Notes under the pieces: generated by a model
Told to the model about the DNA's origin: nothing
Databases searched by the model: none
The model's input: only the letters and a program-made list of their open reading frames with translations
Source of the DNA: Pelobates cultripes
Taxonomy: Eukaryota > Chordata > Amphibia > Anura > Pelobatidae
Reading direction: 5' to 3'
Assembly (NCBI GenBank): GCA_933207985.1
Contig: OW240920.1
Location: 147,284,316 to 147,348,315 of the forward strand
DNA: 64,000 nt
Part shown: piece after piece, positions 1 through 10,854 of the stretch
How positions within the stretch are numbered: the first letter of the stretch is position 1
Layout of the letters: every line of letters starts with the position of its first letter
Program-made: the position numbers and the translations under genes

Positions 1-15
1 CGAAGCACTGCTCAC

Positions 16-116
16 CTCGACACTGCATGCAGTACCACTCCCGAATGGCTTTGGCCATCTTCTCTGTGATGTTAATGCAGTCTCCATGGAACCACTCGTT
101 ACAATGATCACAGCCA
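16..116 (-). CDS. cxxc1: CXXC1/CFP1-type PHD-finger exon (partial gene)
   Basis: This is one internal exon of 101 bp. It is bounded by an acceptor (TTTTCCCAG, ending at 117) and a donor (GTGAGC, starting at 15). Read on the minus strand it gives GCDHCNEWFHGDCINITEKM followed by AKAIREWYCMQCR, the second half of a PHD finger with its Cys/His ligands in order. In CXXC1, the DNA- and histone-binding subunit of the SETD1 H3K4 methyltransferase complex, this segment is almost the same. The split codons at both ends (last base of an Ile codon, first base of a Glu/Gly codon) also fit that gene. The exon with the first half of the PHD finger should lie at higher coordinates, but I could not find it. 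The rest of the gene runs off the left edge. A CXXC1 paralogue cannot be excluded. Confidence 0.85.
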
Positions 117-839
117 CTGGGAAAATGGAAGAGGGTAATTTCACTATAAAGAACACTCTGCATACAACATGTTGCCTTAGTCTGATCTGATTTATGTACA
201 ACTGTGGGACATGCACATCCTGTATACTTTGTGGGGGGGGGTTTTATTATTTGTAACAGAATACTCCGTTACTTAGAAAGGACTGCAGGTCAGCCTCCTT
301 CACACCGACTATGGGCCTTGGCCTTGAATGTGGTTCTGTTTTGGGGAGGCAGCCACTCGGGGTCAATTGGACCGCTCTTCCCCCATGGTTTGGGTTTGCC
401 ATTGTTGCAAGGTTGAGATACACTTGTTTTTAAAGGAGATTTTTATTTTCAGACATGTAGGGACTCTTCATTGTCCATCTGATGGTGAAATTGGAAAATG
501 TATTGTTTGCATAATCACAATATGCAAATTAGGATATTGCAAAATCTGTTTTTAGTTCCATCTATATATATCTGTTTTTCCATAGTTTGTAAAGATGTAA
601 TAATATTATATATTTGAGGCATTGTTATCTTGCTTGTTCTTCACATTATGTATGTTTGTTGATATTTATGGTTTTCACCACATGCTTAAAGACAACTCAG
701 CACAAGCTAGCCCTTGTTTAAAAATTACAGTATAGTGTGTTAGTTACTTTTGGAATTGTGTGTCCTGGTTGATTTATTTTGAGATCTCAGTAAAAGAGTT
801 CAGACCGGTTACCTGGCTGCTTTGTCCCTGGATACCAGG
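117..839. other. Non-coding, no gene seen
   Basis: This is the stretch upstream of the CXXC1-like exon on the minus strand, so probably its intron. It is AT-rich with no exon-like open frame and no clear repeat structure apart from a short G run near 231. Confidence 0.5.
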
Positions 840-880
840 CCAATCAAAAGAGGCTGAGAGCCACAAGTGCTTTTATAAAA
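840..880 (+). promoter_or_regulatory. Candidate CCAAT/TATA core promoter
   Basis: A CCAAT box (840-844) is followed 30 bp later by TATAAAA (874-880), in a locally GC-richer stretch that continues to about 1080. The geometry fits a plus-strand start near 905. It could serve a 5' untranslated exon of the GPCR at 2326, whose coding exon has a splice acceptor just before it. It could equally be a promoter relic of a retroelement. No transcript evidence is available. Confidence 0.3.
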
Positions 881-1131
881 GCAGTAGCCGGCCACAGTGT
901 GAGCAGAGCTGTGAATATCGGCCTGGGAAAGGAACTGAAAACGCAAAGAGAATGAGATCTACCTGGAAGGAGAGAGCTACAGCCTGGTTGGGTGGAAGAG
1001 GTCCTGAGAGACTCCATTCAAGCTTCAGTGACTGGGTGTGAAGTGTCACAGAGTTCCCTGCGGCAGTGAGGAAGCTGACTTGATCAGAGTACGGGAGCTC
1101 CGTCACATTATTGTTATTAATTTACAGCTCT

Positions 1132-1537
1132 TTAAAGGGGTATTTGAAGCACCATATCCACTACATCGCACTGTTGTCAGTAGGCCCCTGGCACTGTCCC
1201 ACACTAAGGTGTGTTTTTCATAGATTTGACTCTTACCTGGGTGCCCCAGTTTTCCTCTTTTGGCAATATCAAACTTGTCCACCTCTGCACATAATTCATA
1301 GGCAGGCAGTCAGCAGACGCTTTCTGCCAATTAAGTCCTAAGTGATATTGTTCAAGTAGAATGGTGATTTCCATTTTAGCAATACCACAGAAGACCAGAA
1401 AGATCCCAGGTGCCTGAGGGATCCAGGCAAGACTTATTCTGTTCATTCTTTACTGTGGGTCAGTGACAGAGGATGCTTTGCACCATAACCACTACAGTGC
1501 TATGTAGTGGTTACAATGCTCAAAAGTGCTCCTTTAA
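1132..1537. mobile_element. T2-type MITE, TTAAAGG ends
   Basis: The element starts TTAAAGGGG and ends CCTTTAA. The inverted ends match over about 40 bp, including CCACTACAT and GCACTG in both arms. TTAA at both edges is the target site of the T2 family described in Xenopus. It is non-coding. Confidence 0.75.
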
Positions 1538-1661
1538 AGGACCATTTACATGTCAGTACAATCGGAATCACAAGGCATTTCACTAACTAATTTTGAAAGA
1601 GTTAATGAATGTTTCTGGAGTGATGTACATCTAGAGTCCAGAATTATTCAGCCTCTGGTGA

Positions 1662-2120
1662 TTAAAGGGACACTTTAGCCACCAGAACAGCTTATTGAAT
1701 TTGTTCTGGTGAGTAGAATCATTACCTTCAGGCTTTTTGCTGTAAACACTGTCTTTTCAGAGAAAATGCAGTGTTTACATTACAGTCTAGTGATAANNNN
1801 NNNNNNNNNNNNNNNNNNNNNNNNNNNNNNNNNNNNNNNNNNNNNNNNNNNNNNNNNNNNNNNNNNNNNNNNNNNNNNNNNNNNNNNNNNNNNNNNTTAT
1901 TTTTCTGTTTCTGGAAATGAAAACACTGGGCACCATAACAACTTTATTTCAATGACATTCCGTATGTTCAGATGAGCACCATCTTCGTAATTTTGGAATT
2001 GATGCATTCATAAACTCATAAATGGTTTAACCCCACAAGGTAAGACAGAACCAAAGACCTCCTGGTACCATAACAACTTCAATGATATTACGCTGTTCTG
2101 GTACCTGAAGTGTTCATTTA
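1662..2120. mobile_element. T2-like MITE interrupted by an assembly gap
   Basis: The left end TTAAAGGGACACTTTAGCC continues with ACCAGAACAGC. The right end, reverse-complemented, reads AACACTTCAGGTACCAGAACAGC, so the arms match imperfectly. The 100-base gap lies inside the element. Confidence 0.6.
1797..1896. other. Assembly gap (100 N)
   Basis: Exactly 100 N bases, the usual placeholder for a gap of unknown size. The true length is unknown. Confidence 0.99.
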
Positions 2121-2325
2121 TGTTGTTCAGTAAATTTCAATGTCTTCTGTGTAAATGACATGACATGTCTGTCTCTTTTTTATGTAGCTTACAATGTTTA
2201 TAATATTCTTTGGATTCAAAAACAAGAAATGACCAAGGTTTTACAAGTGAGCAAATCCATTTGGAAACTAATACTTTATTATGATTATTAATTTTTTAGG
2301 TGATTTTGGTATCAGTTGCCAGAAG

Positions 2326-3402
2326 ATGTTAAACTCATCAGTAAACATCACAGGCTGCGAGCCTCAGAAAATCAATCATTTTATTCCTATATTCTTAAGT
2401 TTTGTGTTCTTCGTTGGATTCATATTAAACTGTATCAGTTTGTGGATCTTTTGGTTCCGGATCAGACAATGGAATTCAACCGTGATCTTACAGTTCAACT
2501 TGGCCATCGCTGATGCCATCATCACACCCGCGGCTCCCCTGATCATTGCATATTCCTTGACCGATGACTGGATCTTTGGTACTTTCCTTTGTCAACTCAA
2601 AGTCTTCTTGCTGAGCGCTCACATGTACGGGAGCATCTACTTCCTCACCTTGATCAGTCTGCACAGATACTTCACCGTGGCTCACAATATAAAAGGATCA
2701 ATTTTGACCAAAAAGTCATTCATCACCAAACTTTGCCTCATTGTCTGGGGATGTCTTTGTTTCCAAGGATTTCCATTTTTCTTCACCATGAGAACCTCAG
2801 ATATTCACGGAGCCACAAAATGCCTCAGTTTTCATCAATCAGATCTGGTGGTTTTGTTCTTCGTGTGGAACTGGGTGATTATCTTCTCTGGACTCCTTGT
2901 ACCATTCACCATAACAATTATATGTTACAGTCTCTTAAGTAGATATATTCTCAAAGTGAATCCCATGAACTCTACCAGTCAAATTATGCTGAATAAATCA
3001 GTACGGACCATAACAGTGTCTTTAGTAATATTTATTGTCTGCTATGTGCCAGTTCATATCACTAGAACATTAGGTGTCACCATCGCCTTGTTCTTTCCTT
3101 CTTTCTGTACTTTGCTTGAGAACGTTGAGGTTGCCTATTACATTACCTGGATGTTATCAGGAACAAATTGCTGTATGGATCCAATACTTTACTGTTTTGC
3201 TTCTGAAAATTTTAAAAACACCTTCATGAGGGGCTTCACCTTGCTGCAGAGGTTCAGAAGAAGTTTGAGGGTCACAGCAGCCAACGATCAATCTTTACAA
3301 GGAGACTCAGCTTCACACGAACGTCCAAGTGGACTTCATCTTACTGTTAGCACCGTAAACACAGACTTGACTCCGGAAAGTGCGAGTAATAGCAATGCGT
3401 GA
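2326..3402 (+). CDS. Class A GPCR, P2Y/OXGR-like
   Basis: A single coding exon of 358 residues. The start at 2326 is chosen because the preceding 15 in-frame codons run through a likely splice acceptor (ATTTTTTAG, ending near 2299) and because this start gives an extracellular N-terminus with two N-glycosylation sequons (NSS, NIT). Seven hydrophobic segments follow. Family landmarks: LAIAD in TM2, Cys at the start of TM3, HRY in place of DRY at the end of TM3, a Cys in ECL2 (ATKCLSF), the TM5 proline, CYVPVHITRT in TM6 and DPILYCF in TM7. The H-x2-R of TM6 and the DPxLY of TM7 are typical of P2Y nucleotide and OXGR/SUCNR carboxylate receptors, which signal at the plasma membrane through G proteins. 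The Ser/Thr-rich tail lacks an obvious palmitoylation cysteine. The ligand is not predictable, and I cannot name the orthologue. Confidence 0.9.
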   Translation: MLNSSVNITGCEPQKINHFIPIFLSFVFFVGFILNCISLWIFWFRIRQWNSTVILQFNLAIADAIITPAAPLIIAYSLTDDWIFGTFLCQLKVFLLSAHMYGSIYFLTLISLHRYFTVAHNIKGSILTKKSFITKLCLIVWGCLCFQGFPFFFTMRTSDIHGATKCLSFHQSDLVVLFFVWNWVIIFSGLLVPFTITIICYSLLSRYILKVNPMNSTSQIMLNKSVRTITVSLVIFIVCYVPVHITRTLGVTIALFFPSFCTLLENVEVAYYITWMLSGTNCCMDPILYCFASENFKNTFMRGFTLLQRFRRSLRVTAANDQSLQGDSASHERPSGLHLTVSTVNTDLTPESASNSNA

Positions 3403-3825
3403 GGCATTTAATGGAAAGGAAATTACTGGCCATTTGTTGGTGTACCAAACTTGGTATTCTCGGCTGATTTATGATGCATCACCCACAATGAATGGGTCTT
3501 CAAAAACTTTATCGAGAAGAATTTAAGAAGCATTCACTTGACCCGCTTGCATCCACATTGTCCCATTTAAGGAAAATTGTGCCATGCTTTTAAAGACTTT
3601 AGGTGGGTGATAGCTAAAATTGCACCCTAGATAATTGTAAACTACATTTCCCACAATTCAAAGTCTGCCTCAACTTGTAAATAAGCACTTGAAGTTATTT
3701 CCTAAGTATAATTATTGTGTATAATGTGTGTAATGTGGGTGAGGGGAGATGTAAATGTGATGATTTCATAAAAATCCATTCATCAATTCATGCATTTAAC
3801 TTTTAATGATTTAATACTTTGTATA

Positions 3826-3831
3826 ATTAAA
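3826..3831 (+). promoter_or_regulatory. Candidate polyadenylation signal of the GPCR
   Basis: ATTAAA lies about 425 bp after the GPCR stop codon and is followed by a GT-rich stretch near 3855-3885, as expected for a cleavage site. Confidence 0.4.
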
Positions 3832-4500
3832 ATTATTTTCACAATTTGCACGTGCCTTTGGTTTCATTCATTTGTGTTTTCTCAAAAGTTCTACAAACAT
3901 TTTGAAGCAATTTGGAGCAGATAGGAGGCAAATGTTAGAGAATATTTACACAATTTACTTTCCCCCAAAATTTGTTAAACTGCCTTTGATTTGATCCAAG
4001 TGGTTCCAAAGTAGTTGTGAATCAGTCTGAAGTAGTTAGATTGACCTTGAGAGATCAGGAGAAACTAAGGAACTTATTCCCGAATTGCTTGGATACACGG
4101 TCAGCAAGGCAGTCTTTATCAAGAACTCGATGGGCATTTGAGAAGCCACTCCAGAAGCCAATTCCAGAATAATAACACAACATTAAACATGGCATTTACC
4201 AAGGTGATCTGAATTTTATTTATATGCAGCTATATTATTATTATTATTATTATCCCAGAATAGGTCAGAATCCAATCACAAAGCACATCTAGTTATTACA
4301 GATAAAATAAATATTGATGTTGTCATGAAAGACTATGAGAGCAGAATATTCCAGTGGAATCCGTGTGTCATCCACACCATCTCAGGTTGCTGAAGCCGAT
4401 GTAATATTGACTTGCACAGGTGTACACAGTATTGGTTGCCATGGCAATGCACACCTGAGCTAAGGGAATGTGATAAATACTTTATCTCTCAGGAAGGGAA
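3832..4500. other. Non-coding, no gene seen
   Basis: AT-rich intergenic sequence. The only structure I see is a short (ATT)n microsatellite around 4232-4253. Confidence 0.5.
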
Positions 4501-4519
4501 TGTAGACAATTTGTCAGAT

Positions 4520-5049
4520 TTTCAACAAATTTATTTAGTTTAGAAAAACGTCACCTCGGAGGGGATATGGTAATGTTATACAAATATATTCGGGGCCAAT
4601 ACAAACCATTGTGTGGAAATCTATTCACAAACCGGACTTTACATAGGACACGAGGCCATGCGTTTAGACTGGAAGAAAGAAGATTTAATCTAAGGCAAAA
4701 GAAAGTTGTTGTTTTTTTACAGTAAGAGCAATCAGGATGTGGAATTCTCTGCCTGAAGAAGTGGTTTTATCAGAGTCCATACAGATGTTCAAACAACTAC
4801 TAGATGCATACTTGCAAAAACAGAATATTCAAGGATATAATCTTTCAATGTAGGGTAATAACTGCTTGATCCAAGGATAAATCTGACTGCTATTCTGGAG
4901 TCAAGAAGGAATTATTTCCTAGTTTGTAGCAAAATTGGTGCTTCAAACTAGTTTTTTTTGCCTTCTTTTGAATGAACAGCAAAAAACAAATGTGAGAAAG
5001 GCTGAACTTGATGGAAACACGTCTCTTTTCAGCTATGTAACTATGTAAC
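4520..5049 (+). mobile_element. LINE 3'-end fragment (CR1/L2-like), copy 1
   Basis: The same sequence occurs inverted at 26012-26470. The decayed frame encodes the motif RxWNSLPEEVV and a following helix resembling the end of LINE reverse-transcriptase proteins. It ends in an ATGTAACT-type short repeat (5036-5049), a tail style typical of CR1-like elements. It is heavily 5' truncated. Confidence 0.55.
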
Positions 5050-5429
5050 AAATATTTATAAGTCGAGGACAGACTAATAAATAAATAGGTAAACAGACGT
5101 TCAGAGCAATGTAGAAAGGTATACGTCCATTTTGTGTTTGGTTGAGAAAAAGAAATACAAGGAAATATTATTTATTCTGTTTGTAATAATAATAATAATG
5201 TCAGTCCTTTAGATTATATAGAAATTTTATAGGTAGGTATCTCTATGGTGTGTGAACAGAAGCCATCTCCCTGGTTGACCAGGAATTAATTTACATTGAA
5301 ACTAATATGGAGTCACACAATCCCCTCTTACATTGTTAATGATCGGCATCCTAAAATCCTATGATTACTCTTACAGCAGAGACACAGCAGGATGCAGACA
5401 GAATAAAGTCTCACACTGTATCAGGTAAT

Positions 5430-6310
5430 GCAAGGACCCTGGGGAGATATTTGGAATCTGGGTAGATGTGTGGACCCTGGAGAGATTCTTAGAACCTGAG
5501 GAGATGTTTGGACCCTGGTGAGAAGTTTGGAATCTGGGGAGATGTGTGGACCCTGGGGAGATGTTTGGAAACTGGGTAGATGTGTGGACCCTGGGGAGAT
5601 GTGTGAAACCTTAAGGAAAGTCTGGGTGGAACTGGAATCATGGGAGAAGTGGTGAACCTAGGAAGCAATGGGGAAGAATGGGGAGCCTGGAAAAAAGTGG
5701 GGAATCTGGAAAGAATTAAGGTGTCTGGAGAGGTGTGGGGAGTCTTGGGAGCCAAGTAAGAAGCAGGGAGTCTGGGTAGGTACAGAAAGTCTGGTATGTA
5801 GCAGGGAGCCTTGGGAGAAGCTGGGACCCTGGGGAGGTACAGAAAGTCTGGGAAGTAGCAGGGAGCCTAGGGAGGAGTAAAGACAGTGTGGGGAGCCAAG
5901 GCAGATGCAGGGAGCCTCTATAAAACCTGGGATTCCAGAGAGGAGCAGGGAGACTGAGCTGGTGTCGGGAGTGTGGGAAAAAAGCACTGATTTTATGGAG
6001 GGGCTGGCAGCCTGAGCTGGAGCAGGAAGTCTTGGAGAAGCAGGGAGTCTGGGGAAAATCAGGGTTTCTGGGGATGAGCAGGAAGTCTGGGGAGAAGGGT
6101 GGAGTCTGGTATCGAACTTGGAGTATAGAAGGGAACTAGCCACTAAGTAGGAAGGGAGCTTGGTGAAGATCGGGGAGCCTGGAACAGTTTAGAATTATTA
6201 GAGTGAGCTAGTGGCCTGGGAGGAAAAGGGAGCTTGGGACAGAGAATGGATCTTTCGAAGGAACGGGTTGCCTTGTAGGGTAAGGGAGCTTGGGAAGAAA
6301 CAGTATGACT
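5430..6310. repeat. Degenerate purine-rich minisatellite (19-24 bp)
   Basis: Tandem GGGAG-rich units built on GGAGnCTGG and GCAGGGAGTCTGGG. The early part (5440-5620) has a cleaner 38 bp period made of two 19 bp halves; later units are more diverged. A related array (13560-14090) sits in the same position before the second RNF208-like gene. Open frames here are artefacts of composition. Confidence 0.8.
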
Positions 6311-6770
6311 GGGATGAAACCAAATGCAAAAACAAACAAACAAAAACCATATGTTGTCACCATGGAAAGATCTATCTGAAATATGTACCTGACTCACTGA
6401 CTTGACCCAATCACCTGACCAAATCACCTAACCCATTGACGTGACCTGCACTCAATAACCCCTAAAGGAATCTTGGTTAGGAATCTTTAGGTTAACTTTA
6501 TGACCATGCAGAGCATCTTTATGATAAGATCTCATTTTTAGATGTCCTTGTGAAAGGTGAATCGAGCCATCTTCGGAACAAATCCATCAGTTTTCTCCTG
6601 GACACCTTTATAACTTTATTTGAAGGAATAAAGATCTACCGTCTGTCCTATGCTAAATATTGATACGCTTGAAACGTATTGATAAACCATCAACCATCAT
6701 TTGTCACGCACTCCATCTATACTTTTTATTGATCTGTGTGATTGGGGAGCATTTTTCCTTGGCACTCACG

Positions 6771-7346
6771 ATGGCGGAAGTGAGTGAAATCTCTCCAGAT
6801 GTACTGCGCTGTACGGTGTGTCTGGAAGACTATCGAGCTCACGGGCCCCTGAAGCCACGGATATTGCCAGTCTGCTTACATACATTCTGCGAAGGTTGTC
6901 TTGAGAAACTTGGACAGGACAATGTTTACAGTATCTCGTGTCCCATATGTCGCGTGTTCAATAATGTTTTTGGGAAAGACGGTATCCAAACACTGCCCAT
7001 TAACACCAAAGTGCCCTACTTCGAGACTGTGGAGGAAGAGACAGAGGAAACCAACCTCTTGGATTTCATTGACCCAGACATGCCATCCTGCCCAGTCTGC
7101 GGGGGCATCACACTGTTTGCCCCATTCGGTGAGGAGGCAGACATTACGCAGTGCCACACTTGCCAGTGGGTAAGTGTAGAAATGTTGGAGATCACAGAAC
7201 GGAATGAGTTTACAAGTCATACTCCGATATGTGAAAACACTGATAGAACATTATATCAAAACAAGGGAGCCCAAACCCAAAATACAGCACCCCCATCTGG
7301 CCGAAGGAAGAGTCTGCTTCTCAGAATGATCAACTACCTGAGGTAA
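6771..7346 (+). CDS. RNF208-like RING finger protein, copy A
   Basis: An intact frame of 191 residues. The start at 6771 matches the start position of the second copy; further upstream in-frame Met codons are not conserved there. A C3HC4 RING uses C14, C17, C35, H37, C40, C43, C57 and C60, followed by GIQTLPINT, which parallels the post-RING segment of RNF208. A second zinc-binding module of CxxC pairs lies at C107/C110 and C128/C131. The predicted role is an E3 ubiquitin ligase recruiting E2 enzymes; substrate unknown. It is flanked by minisatellites at 5430-6310 and 7376-8915. Oddity: the stop TAA overlaps a perfect donor consensus AG|GTAAG, so the frame could instead be spliced to an unseen exon. 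The RNF208 link rests on motif pattern and synteny with NDOR1/TMEM203, not on an alignment. Confidence 0.8.
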   Translation: MAEVSEISPDVLRCTVCLEDYRAHGPLKPRILPVCLHTFCEGCLEKLGQDNVYSISCPICRVFNNVFGKDGIQTLPINTKVPYFETVEEETEETNLLDFIDPDMPSCPVCGGITLFAPFGEEADITQCHTCQWVSVEMLEITERNEFTSHTPICENTDRTLYQNKGAQTQNTAPPSGRRKSLLLRMINYLR

Positions 7347-7375
7347 GATAGAGATTCAGTAACTGGGCATATAAG

Positions 7376-8915
7376 CATGTTATAGTGGGTGCGGGTGCAT
7401 GTTATAGTGTGGGTGTGAGTTATAATATAGGTGCGTGTTACAATATAGGTGTGAGATAGTATAGGTGTGTGTTATAGTATAGGTGCGTGTTATAATATAG
7501 GTGTGAGATAGTATAGGTGTATGTTATAGTATGGGTGCGTGTTATAGTATGGGTGCGTGTTATAGTATGGGTGTATGTTATAGTATGGGTGTGTGTTATA
7601 GTATGGGTGTATGTTATAGTATAGGTGTATGTTATAGTATAGGTGCATGTTATAGTATGGGTGCATGTTATAGTATGGGTGCATGTTATAGTATAGGTGT
7701 ATGTTATAGTATGGGTGTGTGTTATAGTATGGGTGTATGTTATAGTATAGGTGCGTGTTATGATATAGGTGCGTGTTATAATATAGGTGTGAGATAGTAT
7801 AGGTGTATGTTATAGTATAGGTGCATGTTATAGTATGGGTGTGTGTTATAGTATAGGTGTATGTTATAGTATGGGTGTGTGTTATAGTATAGGTGCATGT
7901 TATAGTATAGGTGTATGTTATAGTATGGGTGTGTGTTATAGTATAGGTGTATGTTATAGTATGGGTGTGTATTATAGTATAGGTGCGTGTTATAGTATAG
8001 GTGCGTGTTATAGTATAGGTGTATGTTATAGTATGGGTGTGTGTTATAGTATAGGTGTGTATTATAGTATAGGTGTATGTTATAGTATAGGTGTATGTTA
8101 TAGTATGGCTGTATGTTATAGTATGGCTGTATGTTATAGTATGGCTGTATGTTATAGTATGGGACGGGTTTTATGTTATAGTATGGGTGTGTGTTATAGT
8201 ATGGGTGTGTGTTATAGTGTGGGTGTATGTTATAGTATAGGTGTATGTTATAGTATGGGTGTATGTTATAGTATGGGACGGGTTTTATGTTATAGTATGG
8301 GTGTGTGTTATAGTATGGGTGTGTGTTATAGTGTGGGTGTATGTTATAGTATAGGTGTATGTTATAGTATAGGTGTGTGTTATAGTATAGGTGTATGTTA
8401 TAGTATAGGTGTGTGTTATAGTATGGGTGTGTGTTATAGTATGGGTGTGTGTTATAGTATGGGTGTATGTTATAGTATGGGTGCGTGTTATAGTATGGGT
8501 GCGTGTTATAGTATAGGTGCATGTTATAGTATGGGTGTATGTTATAGTATGGGTGCGTGTTATAGTATGGGTGTGTGTTATAGTGTGGGTGTATGTTATA
8601 GTATAGGTGTATGTTATAGTATAGGTGTGTGTTATAGTATAGGTGTATGTTATAGTATAGGTGTGTGTTATAGTATGGGTGTGTGTTATAGTATGGGTGT
8701 GTGTTATAGTATGGGTGTATGTTATAGTATGGGTGCGTGTTATAGTATGGGTGCGTGTTATAGTATAGGTGCATGTTATAGTATGGGTGTATGTTATAGT
8801 ATGGGTGCGTGTTATAGTATGGGTGCGTGTTATAGTATGGGTGTGTGTTATAGTATGGGTGCGTGTTATAGTATGGGTGCGTGTTATAGTATAGGTGTGT
8901 ATTATAGTATAGGTA
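7376..8915. repeat. 18 bp minisatellite, about 85 copies
   Basis: The unit is GTTATAGTATGGGTGTAT with variants (GTGTGT, GCGTGT, GCATGT). Because 18 is a multiple of 3, it creates long spurious open frames on both strands, none of them a gene. Higher-order copies: a 252 bp block (14 units) at 8331 repeats at 8583, and a variant unit with GGGACGGGTTTTATG occurs at 8161 and 8275. Confidence 0.97.
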
Positions 8916-9567
8916 GACAGGTGGATCATTTCACCGCAGTTCACTGTTTAGTAGATAAACCCTCTTGATTCTTTCAGTGTCTGAGAGATGGATAATGAAT
9001 GTTCTTCTTAATAGCAATCAGAGCAAATATCTGGAGCAATCTAGCAGAAGTGGAGAATATTCCCTGAGGATTACGGGAATTGTGGCCAAAACGTCAGTTA
9101 GTCGACACTTTGTATTTTATGCTCTGGAGATCAGTTTTCTGTCCATAAATATCGTGAAACTGCAGAATTTTGGGGGGAGGGGGAGTTAGGTGAGCAATGT
9201 TCCATTGGGTTCCACATTATAAAGAGGAGATTAAATGACAAGTTGAAGGCGTGTTAGGAAACTCTATAAAGTCTGTACATTTCTACAAAGATGGCGAAGA
9301 GTTAAAAGTGAGAAACTGAAAGTGATAGAAGTAAGAAAGAGAAAGAAAAATGGTTGTTTTTAGTTTTAGTGAAAGAGACTGTCTGGGCGTTAGTTTTATG
9401 AGAGGACTGGTAGCTCGGTTAGGGCGGAGTTAAACACTATAAGCTTAGAAATGTAAATCGAGGATTATGGAATATATTTGGAAAAATAATAATATAGGAT
9501 TAAATACAAAATGTATTAAAAGTCCAAAAAACATATAGAAAAAAAAAAAGAAAATAAGATAAGAGGG
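8916..9567. other. Non-coding, no gene seen
   Basis: AT-rich flank of the array. It contains a TTTAGTAGATAAACCC-type terminus common to frog MITEs (about 8946-8962) but no supported coding exon. Confidence 0.4.
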
Positions 9568-10647
9568 TGTAACGGACCGTTTCAGCACACAAGGGGTTAA
9601 AACCGTTTAGGCGTCGTCCCCTTCCAGAGACACAGGCACAGCTACTGCAGAACACCAATCCGCCAAACAGGAAACCATACGAATGCCGTAAACAGCCGAA
9701 TAGGAAAAACCATACGAATAGGTTTACACTCCTAGCAGGCAAACTGGAACAGCATACAATAACCCCCCCCCCCAAGAATGAGACCAAGCTCCGTGTTGAG
9801 GGTCAAGCAGTGAACAGACAGAGCTGTGGGTTTATTGTGCTTATGTACACATTCTTACACATTAGTACCACCCACAGGGTTTTGGAACACAACCAATAAA
9901 ACACATACAATACACTCAGACACTCCCACACAAATTCCTCCCCTCTGCATGTGATTCAATTACCTTACACAATGGGTAATGTAATTTAGCACAAGCAGAG
10001 AAATACAATTTTTCCACATTATTCATAACTTGAAAAGTATGCATCACATTCACATAAAACTTACATTTCAGAATCAGCATACTCCAAATACAAACATATA
10101 CGTCAAAATCATACAAATTGGTCCAGTGGTTCAAAAGATAGATCGTAGTCCTTTGTGACCACAGGAAGCATGGCTTTTCTGCCCAAAACCAGTTCCACAG
10201 AGTCTTCTATCCTGGAGATAATTGGGAAGTAATCAAATATTCTCCAAAGACAGAGGCAAAACTCCATTGAACACATGGCAGCAAAAAGACAGTAAAATAC
10301 AATAAAATACACAAGGTTACATTAATGACATAAAATACAGATATGCAACATATCCCCAGATAGCTTAGGTCTGAGCGCACATTATTACTGAATGGCGCTC
10401 AGAGCACACACATGCAGTTCAATTGCCATGGAGCTAAAGTCTTTCCCATAGTCTTTCATTATACGAATGGGCTCCATGGCATAGCTATCTGGGGTATCAC
10501 TGCTCAAACAGGGCAAGCACCAAATGACCCGGCTTTCGTGTCTTTGCAGGGGAAAATCAAGCCTTTTAACATGGGGCCATAATCCAAAGGCAACAGGCGA
10601 GCAACCAGGCTTCTCCAATGCAATGTGGCGAGATTGGTCTCGTCACA
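9568..10647 (-). mobile_element. Solo LTR, family 1, minus orientation
   Basis: Read on the minus strand it begins TGTGACGAGACCAATCTCG and ends GGTCCGTTACA, the TG...CA ends of an LTR, over 1,080 bp. It is homologous to the LTRs at 19967 and 53796. Flanks GAGGG and GAGGA resemble a decayed 5 bp target duplication. No internal retroviral-type genes are present, so it is a solo LTR. Confidence 0.75.
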
Positions 10648-10854
10648 GAGAGGAACAGAAATAGAAAAGCCATAAAAAGAATGAAAGCTATAAACTCCCA
10701 CTAATCCCAGCCAACCTTTAAGTAACATATCCAGAAATATTTTAGCGTCTGCCTGTGGGATAATGTTGTTTTATTGGAGTCAGGGTGTAACGCCGAACTG
10801 AAACCGTATTCACAAACATATGGGCTTTACTAGTCACTGTGGACATACACTCCT

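Noticed and set aside
1204..1446. Minus-strand exon-like stretch ending CACCCAG|GTAAGAG
   Set aside because: It lies wholly inside a T2-type MITE (1132-1537), so a chance donor is more likely than a real exon.
7376..8915. Possible CRISPR-like direct repeats
   Set aside because: Repeats are contiguous without unique spacers, and the genome is a spliced vertebrate genome.
7776..8968. Open frames of 332, 377 and 219 codons on both strands
   Set aside because: Products of the 18 bp satellite (YYNTHP and CYSMGV repeats); no start context, domain or splice evidence.
8960..9190. Second exon of the RNF208-like gene after the acceptor TTCTTTCAG near 8977
   Set aside because: Joining it to the donor at 7342 gives a stop after two codons, so there is no coding support.
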